A stretch of 64,000 nt of DNA from positions 1 to 64,000 of the forward strand of contig JAFKFH010000019.1 in NCBI GenBank assembly GCA_017307375.1. Direction: 5' to 3'. The notes below the pieces were generated by a model that did no database searches, had not been told where the DNA came from, and worked only from the letters and a program-made list of their open reading frames with translations. Each line of letters opens with the position of its first letter. The stretch's first letter is position 1. A program made the position numbers and the translations under genes. Positions 25,016 through 34,409 of the stretch are shown here, in pieces. Source of the DNA: Alphaproteobacteria bacterium (GTDB lineage: Bacteria; Pseudomonadota; Alphaproteobacteria; Ferrovibrionales; Ferrovibrionaceae).

Positions 25016-25512
25016 CAGGGGGCCGGACCGTCGATTTCGACGATCAGCGAGGTCTCGAAGCAGTAATTGTCGGACAGCGACGGCGCGCCATAGGTGGCGC
25101 GCGCACCCAGCCCGATATCCGGCCCGAACACCTCGTCGAACAGGTCGGTCATGCCGTTGGTGACCTTGTAGTGCTCGAAGAAATCCGGCGTGCAGGCGAC
25201 GAAGTTGATCGAGCTGACGATGGCCGTGACGCGGTCGAGGTCGCCGATCGCCCGCTTGATGGTCGAGATGCAGTTGATGCCGGTATGGCGGGCGGCGAGG
25301 TAGCCCTCCTCGATGCTGACATCGGCGCCGAGGCGTCCGGGATAGCGCACCAGGCCGTTCTCCATGCCCGGGGAATGGCCGCTCAGATGCAGCACGCGGC
25401 CGCTGAGGACGAACGGCTTCATCTTGCCGTAGCGCTTGCCATACTGCCCGGGACCGGCCATCGGCACGGTCAGGGCGATGCCGAGCGCCTCCAGGCGCTG
25501 TTCGATCTTCAT
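25015..25512 (-). CDS. RidA/YjgF-family protein
   Basis: The 165-residue protein starts MKIEQRLEALGIALTVP and shows the RidA core LSGHSPG ... ARHTGINCISTIKRAIGDLDRVTAIVSSINFVACTPDF and a C-terminal segment SLIVEIDG. RidA proteins hydrolyse reactive imines and enamines released by PLP enzymes and flavin amine oxidases. That fits the nearby sarcosine-oxidase-like complex and PLP enzymes. The usual catalytic Arg of RidA near the C-terminal CFETSLIVEIDG region is not obvious, so this may be a Rid subfamily without proven deaminase activity. It sits 23 bases after the GGT-like gene. Confidence 0.82.
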   Translation of the reverse strand: MKIEQRLEALGIALTVPMAGPGQYGKRYGKMKPFVLSGRVLHLSGHSPGMENGLVRYPGRLGADVSIEEGYLAARHTGINCISTIKRAIGDLDRVTAIVSSINFVACTPDFFEHYKVTNGMTDLFDEVFGPDIGLGARATYGAPSLSDNYCFETSLIVEIDGPAP

Positions 25513-25535
25513 GCTGTCTTCTCCATCACGAGGGG

Positions 25536-27146
25536 CTAGAGGCCGAGGGCGCATCCGTCCTTGCGCGGGTCGGAGGCGGCGGCGAGCACGCCGGTTTCCG
25601 GATCGCGCCAGATCATCTGGCCGCCGCCGATCATCGCCGGCGACCATTGCGCGTCATGGCCGCGCGCCCTGAGGTCGTCGAGGATCCCTGGGTCGTCGCG
25701 GCGTTCGATATTGAGCACGCCGCGATAGGCGAAGCTGCGCGGGGCGTCGAGCGCCTGCTGCGGGTTCATGCCGCGGTCCAGGATGTTGGACAGCAGCTCG
25801 GCATGTCCGGCTGCCTGATAGGGGCCGCCCATGACGCCGAACGGCCCGACGCAGGCGCCGTCCTTCATCACCATGCCGGGAATCAGGGTGTGCAGCGGCC
25901 GCTTGCCGCCGGCAATGACGTTGGGATGGCCGGGCTCCAGGCTGAACTGGGCGCCCCGGTTGTGCAGCAGCACGCCGGAGCGCGGCGCCATGATCCGGCT
26001 GCCGAACGAGTGGAACAGCGAATTGATGAACGAGATCGCGTTGCCCTCGGCGTCGACGACACAGGCATAGACCGTGTCGCGCTGGGTCACCGCGGGCCAG
26101 ACGACCGGCGCGGCCGCCCGCCGCATGTCGATGCGGTCGCGGGCGAACGCCGCCCAGCCGGGCGACAGCAGTTCCCGCACCGGCGTCGCGGCGAAATCCG
26201 GGTCGGCAAAGAGATGATCGCGATGGTGATAGGCCAGCTTGGCCAGCTCGGCGAGGATGTGGATGCGGTCGGCCTCGCCGTAGCCGGGATCGGCGAGGTC
26301 GAGGCCGTCGAGCACGTTCAGCATCATCAGCGCCGCCAGCCCCTGGCCGCTCGGCGGCAGCTCCAGCACGTCGTAACCTTTGTAGCGGGTCGAGATCGCG
26401 TCGACCGTGTCGGCGCGCGCCGCCGCGAAATCGTCGAGCGTGTGCAGCCCGCCGAGCGCGCGCAGGCAGTCGACCATGTCGGCGGCGACCGGGCCGGTAT
26501 AGAAGCCGTCGCGGCCCTCGCGGGCGATGATCTCCAGCGTGGCGGCAAGCCGTGGCTGGCGGTGGACCTGGCCTTCCGGGATCGGGCGGCCGCCCGGCAG
26601 GAACACCGCCGCCGCCGTCGGATGATCGGCCAGCAGCGGCGCCTCGCCGGCCCAGTCGAGCCCGACGACCGGCTGCACCACATAGCCGTCGCGGGCATGG
26701 CGGATCGCCGGCTCCAGCACGGTGCCGAGCGACAGCCGCCCGTGCTCGGCCAGCAATTTGCACCAGGCGGCGATCGCGCCCGGCACGGTGACGGTGTGGG
26801 CCGAGTCGAGCGCCAGCGTCGTGATGCCGGCCTGCGCGTACCAGCCGGCGTCGGCCGCGGCCGGGGCCCTGCCGGCACCGCTGAGGCCGATCGGCGTGCC
26901 GGTGGCGGCGGGCACGTAGAGGGCGAAGCAGTCGCCGCCGATGCTGGTCTGGTGCGGCTCGACCACGCATTGCACGGCGATGGCGGCGACGGCGGCATCG
27001 ACGGCGTTGCCCCCGCCGCGCAGCATGTCGAGCGCGGCGACGCTGGCCAGCGGATGCGATGTCGCCACCGCCGCGGTCGCGGCGTAGACCAGTGAGCGCG
27101 TCGCCACGTGGCCGGCGCGGGCCTTCCACCTCGGATCAAATGCCAT
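25536..27146 (-). CDS. Gamma-glutamyltransferase-family protein (YwrD-like)
   Basis: The 536-residue protein follows the Ntn-hydrolase GGT pattern. A large-subunit part (HPLASVAALDMLRGGGNAVDAAVA ... ELPPSGQGLAALMMLNVL) leads to the self-cleavage Thr in RDTVYACVVDAEGNAISF (about residue 356), which becomes the N-terminal nucleophile of the small subunit. The GGKRPLHTLIPGMV and VMGGPYQAAGH motifs are typical. There is no signal peptide, so it probably acts in the cytoplasm, unlike periplasmic GGT. It is 51 bases after the ABC ATPase gene, so it likely processes what the transporter brings in, by removing a gamma-glutamyl or related acyl group. Confidence 0.88.
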   Translation of the reverse strand: MAFDPRWKARAGHVATRSLVYAATAAVATSHPLASVAALDMLRGGGNAVDAAVAAIAVQCVVEPHQTSIGGDCFALYVPAATGTPIGLSGAGRAPAAADAGWYAQAGITTLALDSAHTVTVPGAIAAWCKLLAEHGRLSLGTVLEPAIRHARDGYVVQPVVGLDWAGEAPLLADHPTAAAVFLPGGRPIPEGQVHRQPRLAATLEIIAREGRDGFYTGPVAADMVDCLRALGGLHTLDDFAAARADTVDAISTRYKGYDVLELPPSGQGLAALMMLNVLDGLDLADPGYGEADRIHILAELAKLAYHHRDHLFADPDFAATPVRELLSPGWAAFARDRIDMRRAAAPVVWPAVTQRDTVYACVVDAEGNAISFINSLFHSFGSRIMAPRSGVLLHNRGAQFSLEPGHPNVIAGGKRPLHTLIPGMVMKDGACVGPFGVMGGPYQAAGHAELLSNILDRGMNPQQALDAPRSFAYRGVLNIERRDDPGILDDLRARGHDAQWSPAMIGGGQMIWRDPETGVLAAASDPRKDGCALGL

Positions 27147-27197
27147 GTCCGGCCCTTTCCTCGCACGCGGCCCGTCGCCGGGCGGCGGCCTTGCGGT

Positions 27198-27938
<741 letters not shown>

Positions 27939-27945
27939 CCCCGCC

Positions 27946-28773
27946 TCAGGCCAGCCACGCCGGATCCCGGGTCATCACCGGCAGGCGCGGCCGCGGATGC
28001 GCCAGGCTCGGCAGGCAGTCCAGCAGGGCGCGGGTATAGGGGTGACTGGCCTGGGCCAGCCTGTCCGCCGCCAGGTGCTCGACGATCCGGCCGGCATACA
28101 TGACCGCGACGCGGTCGCAGAAATGGCCGACCAGCGGCAGATCGTGGCTGATCAGCATCAGGCCCATGTTCCGCCGCGACACCAGGTCTTCCATCAGGTT
28201 CAGGATCTCCATCTGGACCGGCGCGTCGAGCGCGGAGGTCGGCTCGTCGGCGATGAGCAGCGCCGGATCCGGGGCGAGCATCATGGCGATCATCACCCGT
28301 TGGCCCATGCCGCCGGACAGTTCGTGCGGATAGCAATCGGCAACCCGCGCGGGATCGCGGATCTGCACCTGGGCCAGCAGGTCGATCGCGGCTTCGCGCG
28401 CCTCGCGCCGCGTGCCCTTCCTGCGGTTGCGCCAGGCCTCGGCGATCTGCGCGCCCGCGGTCATCACCGGGTTCAGCGCGTATTTCGGGTCCTGCAGCAC
28501 CAGCCCGGCGCGGTGGCCGCGGATCGTCTGCATCCGGCGCTCGCTCGCCTGCAGCACGTCGGTGCCGTCGACGCGCAGCACCTCGGCCGTCGCCGTCGCC
28601 GCCGGCGGCAGCAGGCGGAGCAGGGCGCGGGCGGTCAGCGACTTGCCGCTGCCGCTCTCGCCGACGATGCCGAGCTTTTCGGTGCCGAGGGTCAGCGAGA
28701 CGTTGCGCACCGCGGTGTGCGGGCCGTTGCGGCCGGCGAAGACGATGTTGAGACCGGCGATCTCGACCAGCAT
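27946..28773 (-). CDS. dppD: Peptide/opine-type ABC transporter ATPase (DppD-like)
   Basis: The product is 275 residues with Walker A GESGSGKSLTARALL, Q-loop VLQDPKYALNPVM, signature LSGGMGQRVMIAMML and Walker [13 protein letters not shown], then the AQASHPYTRALLDCLPSL tail typical of DppD, though without the usual CxxxxxCx7C iron-sulfur-like end. The signature has M rather than Q at its fourth position (SGGMGQR), common in DppD. It lies 8 bases after dppC. The large open frame extending to 29445 is antisense noise. Confidence 0.9.
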   Translation of the reverse strand: MLVEIAGLNIVFAGRNGPHTAVRNVSLTLGTEKLGIVGESGSGKSLTARALLRLLPPAATATAEVLRVDGTDVLQASERRMQTIRGHRAGLVLQDPKYALNPVMTAGAQIAEAWRNRRKGTRREAREAAIDLLAQVQIRDPARVADCYPHELSGGMGQRVMIAMMLAPDPALLIADEPTSALDAPVQMEILNLMEDLVSRRNMGLMLISHDLPLVGHFCDRVAVMYAGRIVEHLAADRLAQASHPYTRALLDCLPSLAHPRPRLPVMTRDPAWLA

Positions 28774-28781
28774 CGCGCCCC

Positions 28782-29687
28782 TCAGTCCTGCTTGGGGTCG
28801 AGCACGTCGCGCAAGCCGTCGCCCAGCAGGTTGAAGGCCAGCGAGGCGACGAGGATCGCGATACCCGGGATCAGCGGCACCCACCATTGTTCGAGCAGGA
28901 AGCGGCGCGCCGTGGCGATCATCGCGCCCCATTCCGGCGAGGGCGGCTGCGCGCCCATGCCGAGAAAGCCGAGACTGGCGGTGAAGATGATGATCGAACT
29001 CATGTCGAGCGTGACCCGCACGACCAGCGAGCCGAGGCAGAGCGGCATGATATGGCGCAGGATGATCCGGCGATGGGACGCGCCGGCCATGCGGACGGCG
29101 GCGATGTAGTCGGCGTCGCGCAGCACCAGCGTCTCGGCGCGCGCCAGCCGGGCATAGGGCGGCCAGGTGGTCAGGGCGATGGCGATGACGGCGCTGCCGA
29201 TGCCGGGCTTGATCGCGGCGACGAAGGCCAGCGCCAGGATCAGGCGGGGAAAGGCCAGGAAGATGTCGGTCACCCGCATCAGGATCGCATCGGTGGCGCC
29301 GCGGTAGTAGCCGGCGATGCAGCCGATCGCCAACCCGATCGGCGCGACCAGCACGACGACGGCGAAGACGATGCCGAGGGTGACGCGGGCGCCGAAGAGC
29401 AGGCGCGAATAGACGTCGCGGCCCAGTTCGTCGGTGCCCAGCCAATGATCGGCCGAAGGCGGCTGCAGCCGCTGGCCGAGGTTCTGGATCAGCGGATCAT
29501 GCGTGGCCAGCAGCGGCGCGAACGCGGCCGCCAGCAACAGGATGACGACGACCACGAGGCCGAGGAACGCCGGGCCGTTGGCCCGGAAATCGCACCACAA
29601 CCGATAGGCGCTGCCCAGCGCCGCCTGGGCGCGCGATTGCGGGCTGTCGCTCAGGAGCCAGGCACGGTCGACGAGGTGCGCGATCAT
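28782..29687 (-). CDS. dppC: Peptide/opine-type ABC transporter permease (DppC-like)
   Basis: This 301-residue inner-membrane permease has the OppC N-terminal region with one helix (about 39-60), the conserved HWLGTDELGRDVYSRLLFGARVTL motif, further helices, and the EAA loop with GASHRRIILRHIMP. Six membrane segments are expected. It overlaps dppB by four bases (ATGA), so the two permeases are translationally coupled. Confidence 0.92.
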   Translation of the reverse strand: MIAHLVDRAWLLSDSPQSRAQAALGSAYRLWCDFRANGPAFLGLVVVVILLLAAAFAPLLATHDPLIQNLGQRLQPPSADHWLGTDELGRDVYSRLLFGARVTLGIVFAVVVLVAPIGLAIGCIAGYYRGATDAILMRVTDIFLAFPRLILALAFVAAIKPGIGSAVIAIALTTWPPYARLARAETLVLRDADYIAAVRMAGASHRRIILRHIMPLCLGSLVVRVTLDMSSIIIFTASLGFLGMGAQPPSPEWGAMIATARRFLLEQWWVPLIPGIAILVASLAFNLLGDGLRDVLDPKQD

Positions 29688-30718
29688 ACGCGGGGATCCA
29701 GGACGCGGTAGACGATATCGGCCAGCATGTTCATGACCATGTAGACAGACCCCACGACGAGCGTCGCGCCGATCACCGCGTTCATATCCGCGTTCATCAG
29801 CGAGACCGTCAGATATTGCCCGATGCCCGGCCAGCTGAAGATCATCTCGGTGACGACGGCGCCTTCGAGCAGGCCGGCATAGGTGAGCGCGAGCACGGTG
29901 ACGAGGCGGACGGCGATGTTGCCGAAAGCGTGCCGCCAGATGACGCGTGCGGCCGACAGGCCCTTGGCGCGCGCGGTGATCACGTATTCGCCGCTCAGCG
30001 CCTCGATCATGAAGGCCCGCGTCATGCGCGAGATGTAGGCCATCGAGAAATAGGCCAGGACGGCGGCGGGCAGGATCAGATGTGCCAGGGCATCCCAGAA
30101 CACCTCGAGGTCGCCGGCGATCAGGGCATCGACCGTCAGAAAGCCGGTCACGGCCGGGATGAGCCCGACATAGGCGACACCGAGCCGGCCGGTACCCGGC
30201 GACCAGCCGAGCCAGGCGTAGAACAGCAGCAGCGACACCAGCCCGAGCACCGGGATCGGCAGCGAATGCCCGAACAGCGACACGACGCGCGCCACCTGGT
30301 CGATGCGGCTGTTGCGCCTGACCGCCGAGATCACGCCGAGCGGCACGCCGATCAGGGTCGAGAGGATCATCGCCGTGGTGCCCAGCTCGACCGTCGCGGG
30401 AAAATAGAGCCTGATGTCGTCGAGCACGGGATTGGAGGTCATCACCGAACGGCCGAGATCGCCCTGCACCAGCTTGCCCAGATAGAGCCAGAACTGCGTC
30501 GTCAGCGGCTGGTCGAGCGCCAGTTCGGCGCGCAGGCGGTCGACCAGCTCGGGGCGGGCGTGATCGCCGAGAATGGCGATCACCGGATCGATCGGAATGA
30601 CGCGGCCGATGAAGAACGTCACCACCACCAGGCCGAACAGCGTGATGGCCAGGCTGGAGGCGGTCGCCCCCAGCTTGATCATCGCGCGCATGGTCCGACC
30701 GGGCCGCTGTCGGGACAT
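29684..30718 (-). CDS. dppB: Peptide/opine-type ABC transporter permease (DppB-like)
   Basis: The 344-residue permease shows helix 1 (ATASSLAITLFGLVVVTFFIGRVIP), the periplasmic LGDHARPELVDRLRAELALDQPL segment of DppB, and the EAA motif with ARAKGLSAARVIWRHAFGN. It starts two bases after the substrate-binding protein stop; an alternative ATG is at 30691. It pairs with DppC to form the channel. Confidence 0.92.
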   Translation of the reverse strand: MSRQRPGRTMRAMIKLGATASSLAITLFGLVVVTFFIGRVIPIDPVIAILGDHARPELVDRLRAELALDQPLTTQFWLYLGKLVQGDLGRSVMTSNPVLDDIRLYFPATVELGTTAMILSTLIGVPLGVISAVRRNSRIDQVARVVSLFGHSLPIPVLGLVSLLLFYAWLGWSPGTGRLGVAYVGLIPAVTGFLTVDALIAGDLEVFWDALAHLILPAAVLAYFSMAYISRMTRAFMIEALSGEYVITARAKGLSAARVIWRHAFGNIAVRLVTVLALTYAGLLEGAVVTEMIFSWPGIGQYLTVSLMNADMNAVIGATLVVGSVYMVMNMLADIVYRVLDPRV

Positions 30719-30720
30719 CG

Positions 30721-32328
30721 TCACGCTTTGCGGATATCGGCGTACTGGGTAAAGCCGGTCTGCGGCCCGATGGTGAAGCCCGAAACCCCCTTCGCCATGA
30801 CGGCGGAGGCGATCTTCTGCAGCATCATCACGAACGGCGCGCGGTCGGCGAACTTCAGCTGCATGTCGCGATACATCGCCATGCGCTTGTCGGTGTCGAG
30901 CTCCTTGCTCGCCGCCACCGACATGTCGTTCAGCTCCTTGTCGACATAGTGGCTGCGCCACGCCATCGTCTTCAGCTTGGTATCATCGCCGTCATTGGGG
31001 TTTTCGCAGAACGTCTGGCTGTTCGAATAGGGGTCGAAGTAATCGGTGCCCCAGGGCATCAGCGCGAGTTCATGGCTGCGCTGGCGGGTCTTCGTCATCA
31101 CCTGGCGCATTTCCCCGGTGACCAGCTTCACCCTGATGCCGACGGCGGCGAGGTCGGCCTGCACCGCCTGGCCGATATCCGCATAAGGCGCCGAGGAGGG
31201 GACTTCCAGGGTGACGTCGAAGCCGTCCGGATAGCCGGCCGCGGCCAGCAACTGCTTGGCCTTGGCGACGTCCTTCTTGAACAGCCGGTCGGTCAGCCCG
31301 CCCGGCAGCCCCGGCGGCAGGAACCCTTGCGCGACGGAGAACATGTTCGGGGTGATGTTGGTGGCGATGCCGTCATAGTCGATCGCCCATTTCAACGCCT
31401 GGCGCACCTCGACCTTCTGCAGCGCCGGCACCGCCTGGTTCATCGCGATATAGACCGAGACCGCCTGGCCGGCCGACACGATGGTCATCGACTTGTCTTC
31501 GCGCACCTTCTTCAGCAGATCCGGCGTCAGGTTGCGGGCGATGTCGGCGTCGCCCTTCTGCAGCATCAGCAGCTGCGCCGACGGATCGGGCACATGGCGC
31601 ATGAAGATGCGGCGCGGCTGGTTGGGCGTGCCGTGATGCGGATTGGCGTCGAGCGTCAGATGATCGCTCGCGACCCATTCCACCATCTGATAGCCGCCGG
31701 CGCCGGCCGAGTGCAGCTTGAGCCAGCCATTGCCCATGTCGCCGTCGACCTCGTGGGCGAGGGCTGTGGCCTTCTCGACGACACCGCCGACCGGCGCGGT
31801 CAGGCAGAACAGCAGGAAGGTCGGCGCCACCGGCGCCGGCAGCTTCATCACCAGCGTTTCGTTGTCCGGCGCGGTGATCAGCGTCTCGACATTGTCCTTG
31901 GCGAAGCCGAACTGCGTCAGGATGAACGCCGGCAGCTTGTTCAGCTTGACGGCGCGCCGGAACGAGAACGCGGCGTCCTCGGCCGTCACCGCCTTGCCGG
32001 AGGCGAACTTGATGTCGGTCTTCAGCTTGAAGGTGAACGTGGTCCCGTCCGGGCTCACCGTCCAGGACTTCGCGAGGTCGCCGACCACCTTGGTGTTGTC
32101 CGCGGCATCCGGCATGACCAGGCCGCGATAGAGATTGGGCACCACCTCGAGATTGGTGATGTCGTAGGCCTCGGCCGGATCGAAGCCGCTGACGAGATCG
32201 TCGATCTGCTTGGCCATGACGATCACGCCCTTCGGCGTGGCCGCGCGGGCCGGCGATGACAGGAATGCCGCGCTGCCGAGAATGGGGCTGGCGGCGGTCA
32301 GTGTGAGCAAAGTCCTGCGCGTCAACAT
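30721..32328 (-). CDS. dppA: Periplasmic substrate-binding protein of a peptide-type ABC importer
   Basis: This family-5 extracellular binding protein has 535 residues. The N-terminus MLTRRTLLTLTAASPILGSAAFL ends in ARAA and has a twin arginine, so it may use Tat or Sec export. The mature part has the SBP_bac_5 pattern (LAKSWTVSPDGTTFTFKL, VEVRQALKWAIDYDGIA, AAGYPDGFDVTLEV). AGGGAGA stands six bases before the ATG at 32328. It is the first gene of the transporter operon, and a CGAAC-N4-GTTTG site lies 85 bases upstream at 32413. The substrate is unknown; the downstream GGT-like enzyme, RidA and amidase suggest a small peptide or amide. Confidence 0.92.
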   Translation of the reverse strand: MLTRRTLLTLTAASPILGSAAFLSSPARAATPKGVIVMAKQIDDLVSGFDPAEAYDITNLEVVPNLYRGLVMPDAADNTKVVGDLAKSWTVSPDGTTFTFKLKTDIKFASGKAVTAEDAAFSFRRAVKLNKLPAFILTQFGFAKDNVETLITAPDNETLVMKLPAPVAPTFLLFCLTAPVGGVVEKATALAHEVDGDMGNGWLKLHSAGAGGYQMVEWVASDHLTLDANPHHGTPNQPRRIFMRHVPDPSAQLLMLQKGDADIARNLTPDLLKKVREDKSMTIVSAGQAVSVYIAMNQAVPALQKVEVRQALKWAIDYDGIATNITPNMFSVAQGFLPPGLPGGLTDRLFKKDVAKAKQLLAAAGYPDGFDVTLEVPSSAPYADIGQAVQADLAAVGIRVKLVTGEMRQVMTKTRQRSHELALMPWGTDYFDPYSNSQTFCENPNDGDDTKLKTMAWRSHYVDKELNDMSVAASKELDTDKRMAMYRDMQLKFADRAPFVMMLQKIASAVMAKGVSGFTIGPQTGFTQYADIRKA

Positions 32329-32412
32329 GGTTTTGTCTCCCTGTGTTGCTTTCAAGACAAACACGCTGTGCCTTCCCTGTGAAGGCCCTAAGTGGCCAGA
32401 AATTAGGAAATG

Positions 32413-32426
32413 CGAACTTTTGTTTG
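32413..32426. promoter_or_regulatory. Putative IclR-type operator before the transporter operon
   Basis: CGAAC-TTTT-GTTTG differs by one base from the perfect CGAAC-N4-GTTCG palindromes at 41341 and 41510. Its position, 85 bases upstream of the binding-protein ATG, is suitable for transcriptional control and would connect the transporter to the divergent IclR gene. Confidence 0.5.
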
Positions 32427-32556
32427 CGGAACTGAAGTGTAAGGCTGTGGACTTGGCGGATGGCACAATTCGCCGTTTCGCGCCGCTGTGCCGGCGGCGC
32501 GACGGAAGCTGAAAGGCTGCGGCCGGCCGACGCCGAACGGCGCCGGCGCCCCCGAT

Positions 32557-33918
32557 TCAGGCGAGGCCGACGTCGGCGGCGAAGCGCAGGATGGCGCGTT
32601 CCAGCGCGGTGATGATCATCTCGACCTCGGCGCGGCCGGCGGTCAGCGGCGGACCGAATTCGACCACCTGGTAGGTCCGGACCAGCACGCCTTCGTCGCG
32701 CATGTACGCGGTCATGCGCGGCGCCATCTGGTCCTGCGGCCCGAACGGCGCCCGCGTCTCCTTGTCGCGCACCAGTTCGACGGCGGCGAGCAGGCCGCGC
32801 CCGCGCACGTCGCCGACCAGCGGCAGGCGGCGCAGCGAGTCGAGACCGTCGAGCAGGTACTTGCCCATCTCGCGCGAGTTCTCGACCAGCTTCTCGCGCT
32901 GCACGATCTCGATGTTCTTCAATGCGGCGGCGGCGGCGACCGCGTGGCCGCCGAAGCTCAGCACGTGGTTCAGCCCTGCCTCGCGGCCGCTGGCCTCGTC
33001 GAAGCGCCTGGCGACCCGGGCGCTGGCGATGGCCGCGCCCATCGGCACGTAGCCGCTGGTCAGTCCCTTGGCGACGGTCATGATGTCCGGCACCACGCCC
33101 CACTGTTCGCAGGCGAACATGCTGCCGGTCCGGCCGAAGCCGTTGATCACTTCGTCGATGATCAGCAGCACGCCGTACTTGTCGGCGATCTGGCGCAGCA
33201 TCGGCAGGTATTCGTCCGGTGCCGGGTAGATGCTGGCGGCGGCGGGGACCGGTTCGGCGATGATGGCGGCGACGGTTTCCGGCCCCTCGTGCAGGATCTG
33301 CTTCTCGATCATCGTCGCGCACAGCGTGGCGCAGCTCGGGCGCGTCAGGCCGTATTCGCAGCGATAGCAATTGTTGTGCGGTACGTGGACGCAGCCGGGC
33401 ACCAGCGGCCCGAAGATCTTGTTGTTGAAGTCGTGGCTGGCGCCGCTGATGCTCATCGCATATTGCGTCGAGCCGTGATACGAGCCGCGCCGGCTGATCA
33501 CCTTGGTGCGCTTCTGGTCGCCGCCGAGCCAGTGGTACTGCTTGGCGATCTTCATCGCGGTCTCCACGGCCTCGGAGCCGCCCGAGGTGAAGAACACGCG
33601 GTCGAGGTCGCCGGGGGCGAGGTCGGCGACGACGCCGGCCAGCTGGACCGTCGTCGGTGCCACGAAGTTGTAGGGCGAGACATAGGCCAGCTCGCGCGCC
33701 TGCGCCGCCATGGCCTCGGCGATCTCGGCGCGGCCATGACCGACATTGGTGACGAAGGCACCGCCCGACAGGCCGTCCAGGTAGCGGCGGCCGTCCTCGT
33801 CGATCAGATAGCAGCCCTCGCCCTTGTTGAAGACGGTGAGGCCGCCGGCAGAGCGCAGGGCCTGCGGGCTGGTGGCGTGAAACCAGACATGCTTGAGGGC
33901 TTCAGCGGCTACGGTCAT
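32557..33918 (-). CDS. Class III (omega-type) aminotransferase
   Basis: The 453-residue PLP enzyme shows FFTSGGSEAVETAMKIAKQYH (cofactor phosphate loop), SRRGSYHGST, the metal-like acidic pair IIDEVINGFGRTG (PLP Asp) and TVAKGLTSGYVPMGA with the Schiff-base lysine. Class III enzymes transfer terminal or alpha amino groups to pyruvate or 2-oxoglutarate. It contains a CYRCEYG cysteine cluster seen in some family members. It overlaps soxG by four bases (ATGA) and closes the oxidase operon. The actual amino donor is not predictable from sequence. Confidence 0.9.
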   Translation of the reverse strand: MTVAAEALKHVWFHATSPQALRSAGGLTVFNKGEGCYLIDEDGRRYLDGLSGGAFVTNVGHGRAEIAEAMAAQARELAYVSPYNFVAPTTVQLAGVVADLAPGDLDRVFFTSGGSEAVETAMKIAKQYHWLGGDQKRTKVISRRGSYHGSTQYAMSISGASHDFNNKIFGPLVPGCVHVPHNNCYRCEYGLTRPSCATLCATMIEKQILHEGPETVAAIIAEPVPAAASIYPAPDEYLPMLRQIADKYGVLLIIDEVINGFGRTGSMFACEQWGVVPDIMTVAKGLTSGYVPMGAAIASARVARRFDEASGREAGLNHVLSFGGHAVAAAAALKNIEIVQREKLVENSREMGKYLLDGLDSLRRLPLVGDVRGRGLLAAVELVRDKETRAPFGPQDQMAPRMTAYMRDEGVLVRTYQVVEFGPPLTAGRAEVEMIITALERAILRFAADVGLA

Positions 33919-34409
33919 CGTTGGCTCCCAGAGATCCCTGTGTTCGAGAGTGACGGTCGTGTCATGGCGGCGCGGGCCGCCTGCAGCCAGCGCATCAGCC
34001 AGTCGGCATAGCTGGTCGCGACAAGAAGCGTGTAGCCGCCCGCGGCCTCGGCCCGGAGCAGGACGGGCACGCGGGCGCACAATGTCGCGGCCCCGTGTCC
34101 GGGCGCAAACTGGTCCGGCGCCAGGTCGAGGTCGATGCCGCGCTCCAGCAGCGACCGCGCCGCCGGCCCGTCGATCGCGATCGGCTGCCAGCCATGGCTG
34201 ACATCGACCCCGCGGCCGCCCCGTGCCGCGATGGCATCGAGACTGCCGGCCAGGTCGGCGGCGTCGCCGGCCAGCAGAATGCGCCGCTCGGGCGACAACG
34301 CCACGACGGTTTCCAGCGCCGTCAGGCCGCCTGACCAGACATCCGGCCGCGCGGTCACGTCCAGGAGCGCCAGCGGCGGCCGGCGGGTGACAAGACAGGT
34401 TTCAGCCAC
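33915..34409 (-). CDS. soxG: Sarcosine oxidase-like gamma subunit
   Basis: The 164-residue product is a weakly conserved SoxG-family protein (VDVSHGWQPIAIDGPAARSLLERGIDLDL, followed by CARVPVLL). In heterotetrameric sarcosine oxidase the gamma chain pairs with the folate-binding part of alpha. It starts at a GTG at 34409 that overlaps the end of soxA by eight bases. Position after soxA is the standard B-D-A-G order. Confidence 0.85.
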   Translation of the reverse strand: MAETCLVTRRPPLALLDVTARPDVWSGGLTALETVVALSPERRILLAGDAADLAGSLDAIAARGGRGVDVSHGWQPIAIDGPAARSLLERGIDLDLAPDQFAPGHGAATLCARVPVLLRAEAAGGYTLLVATSYADWLMRWLQAARAAMTRPSLSNTGISGSQR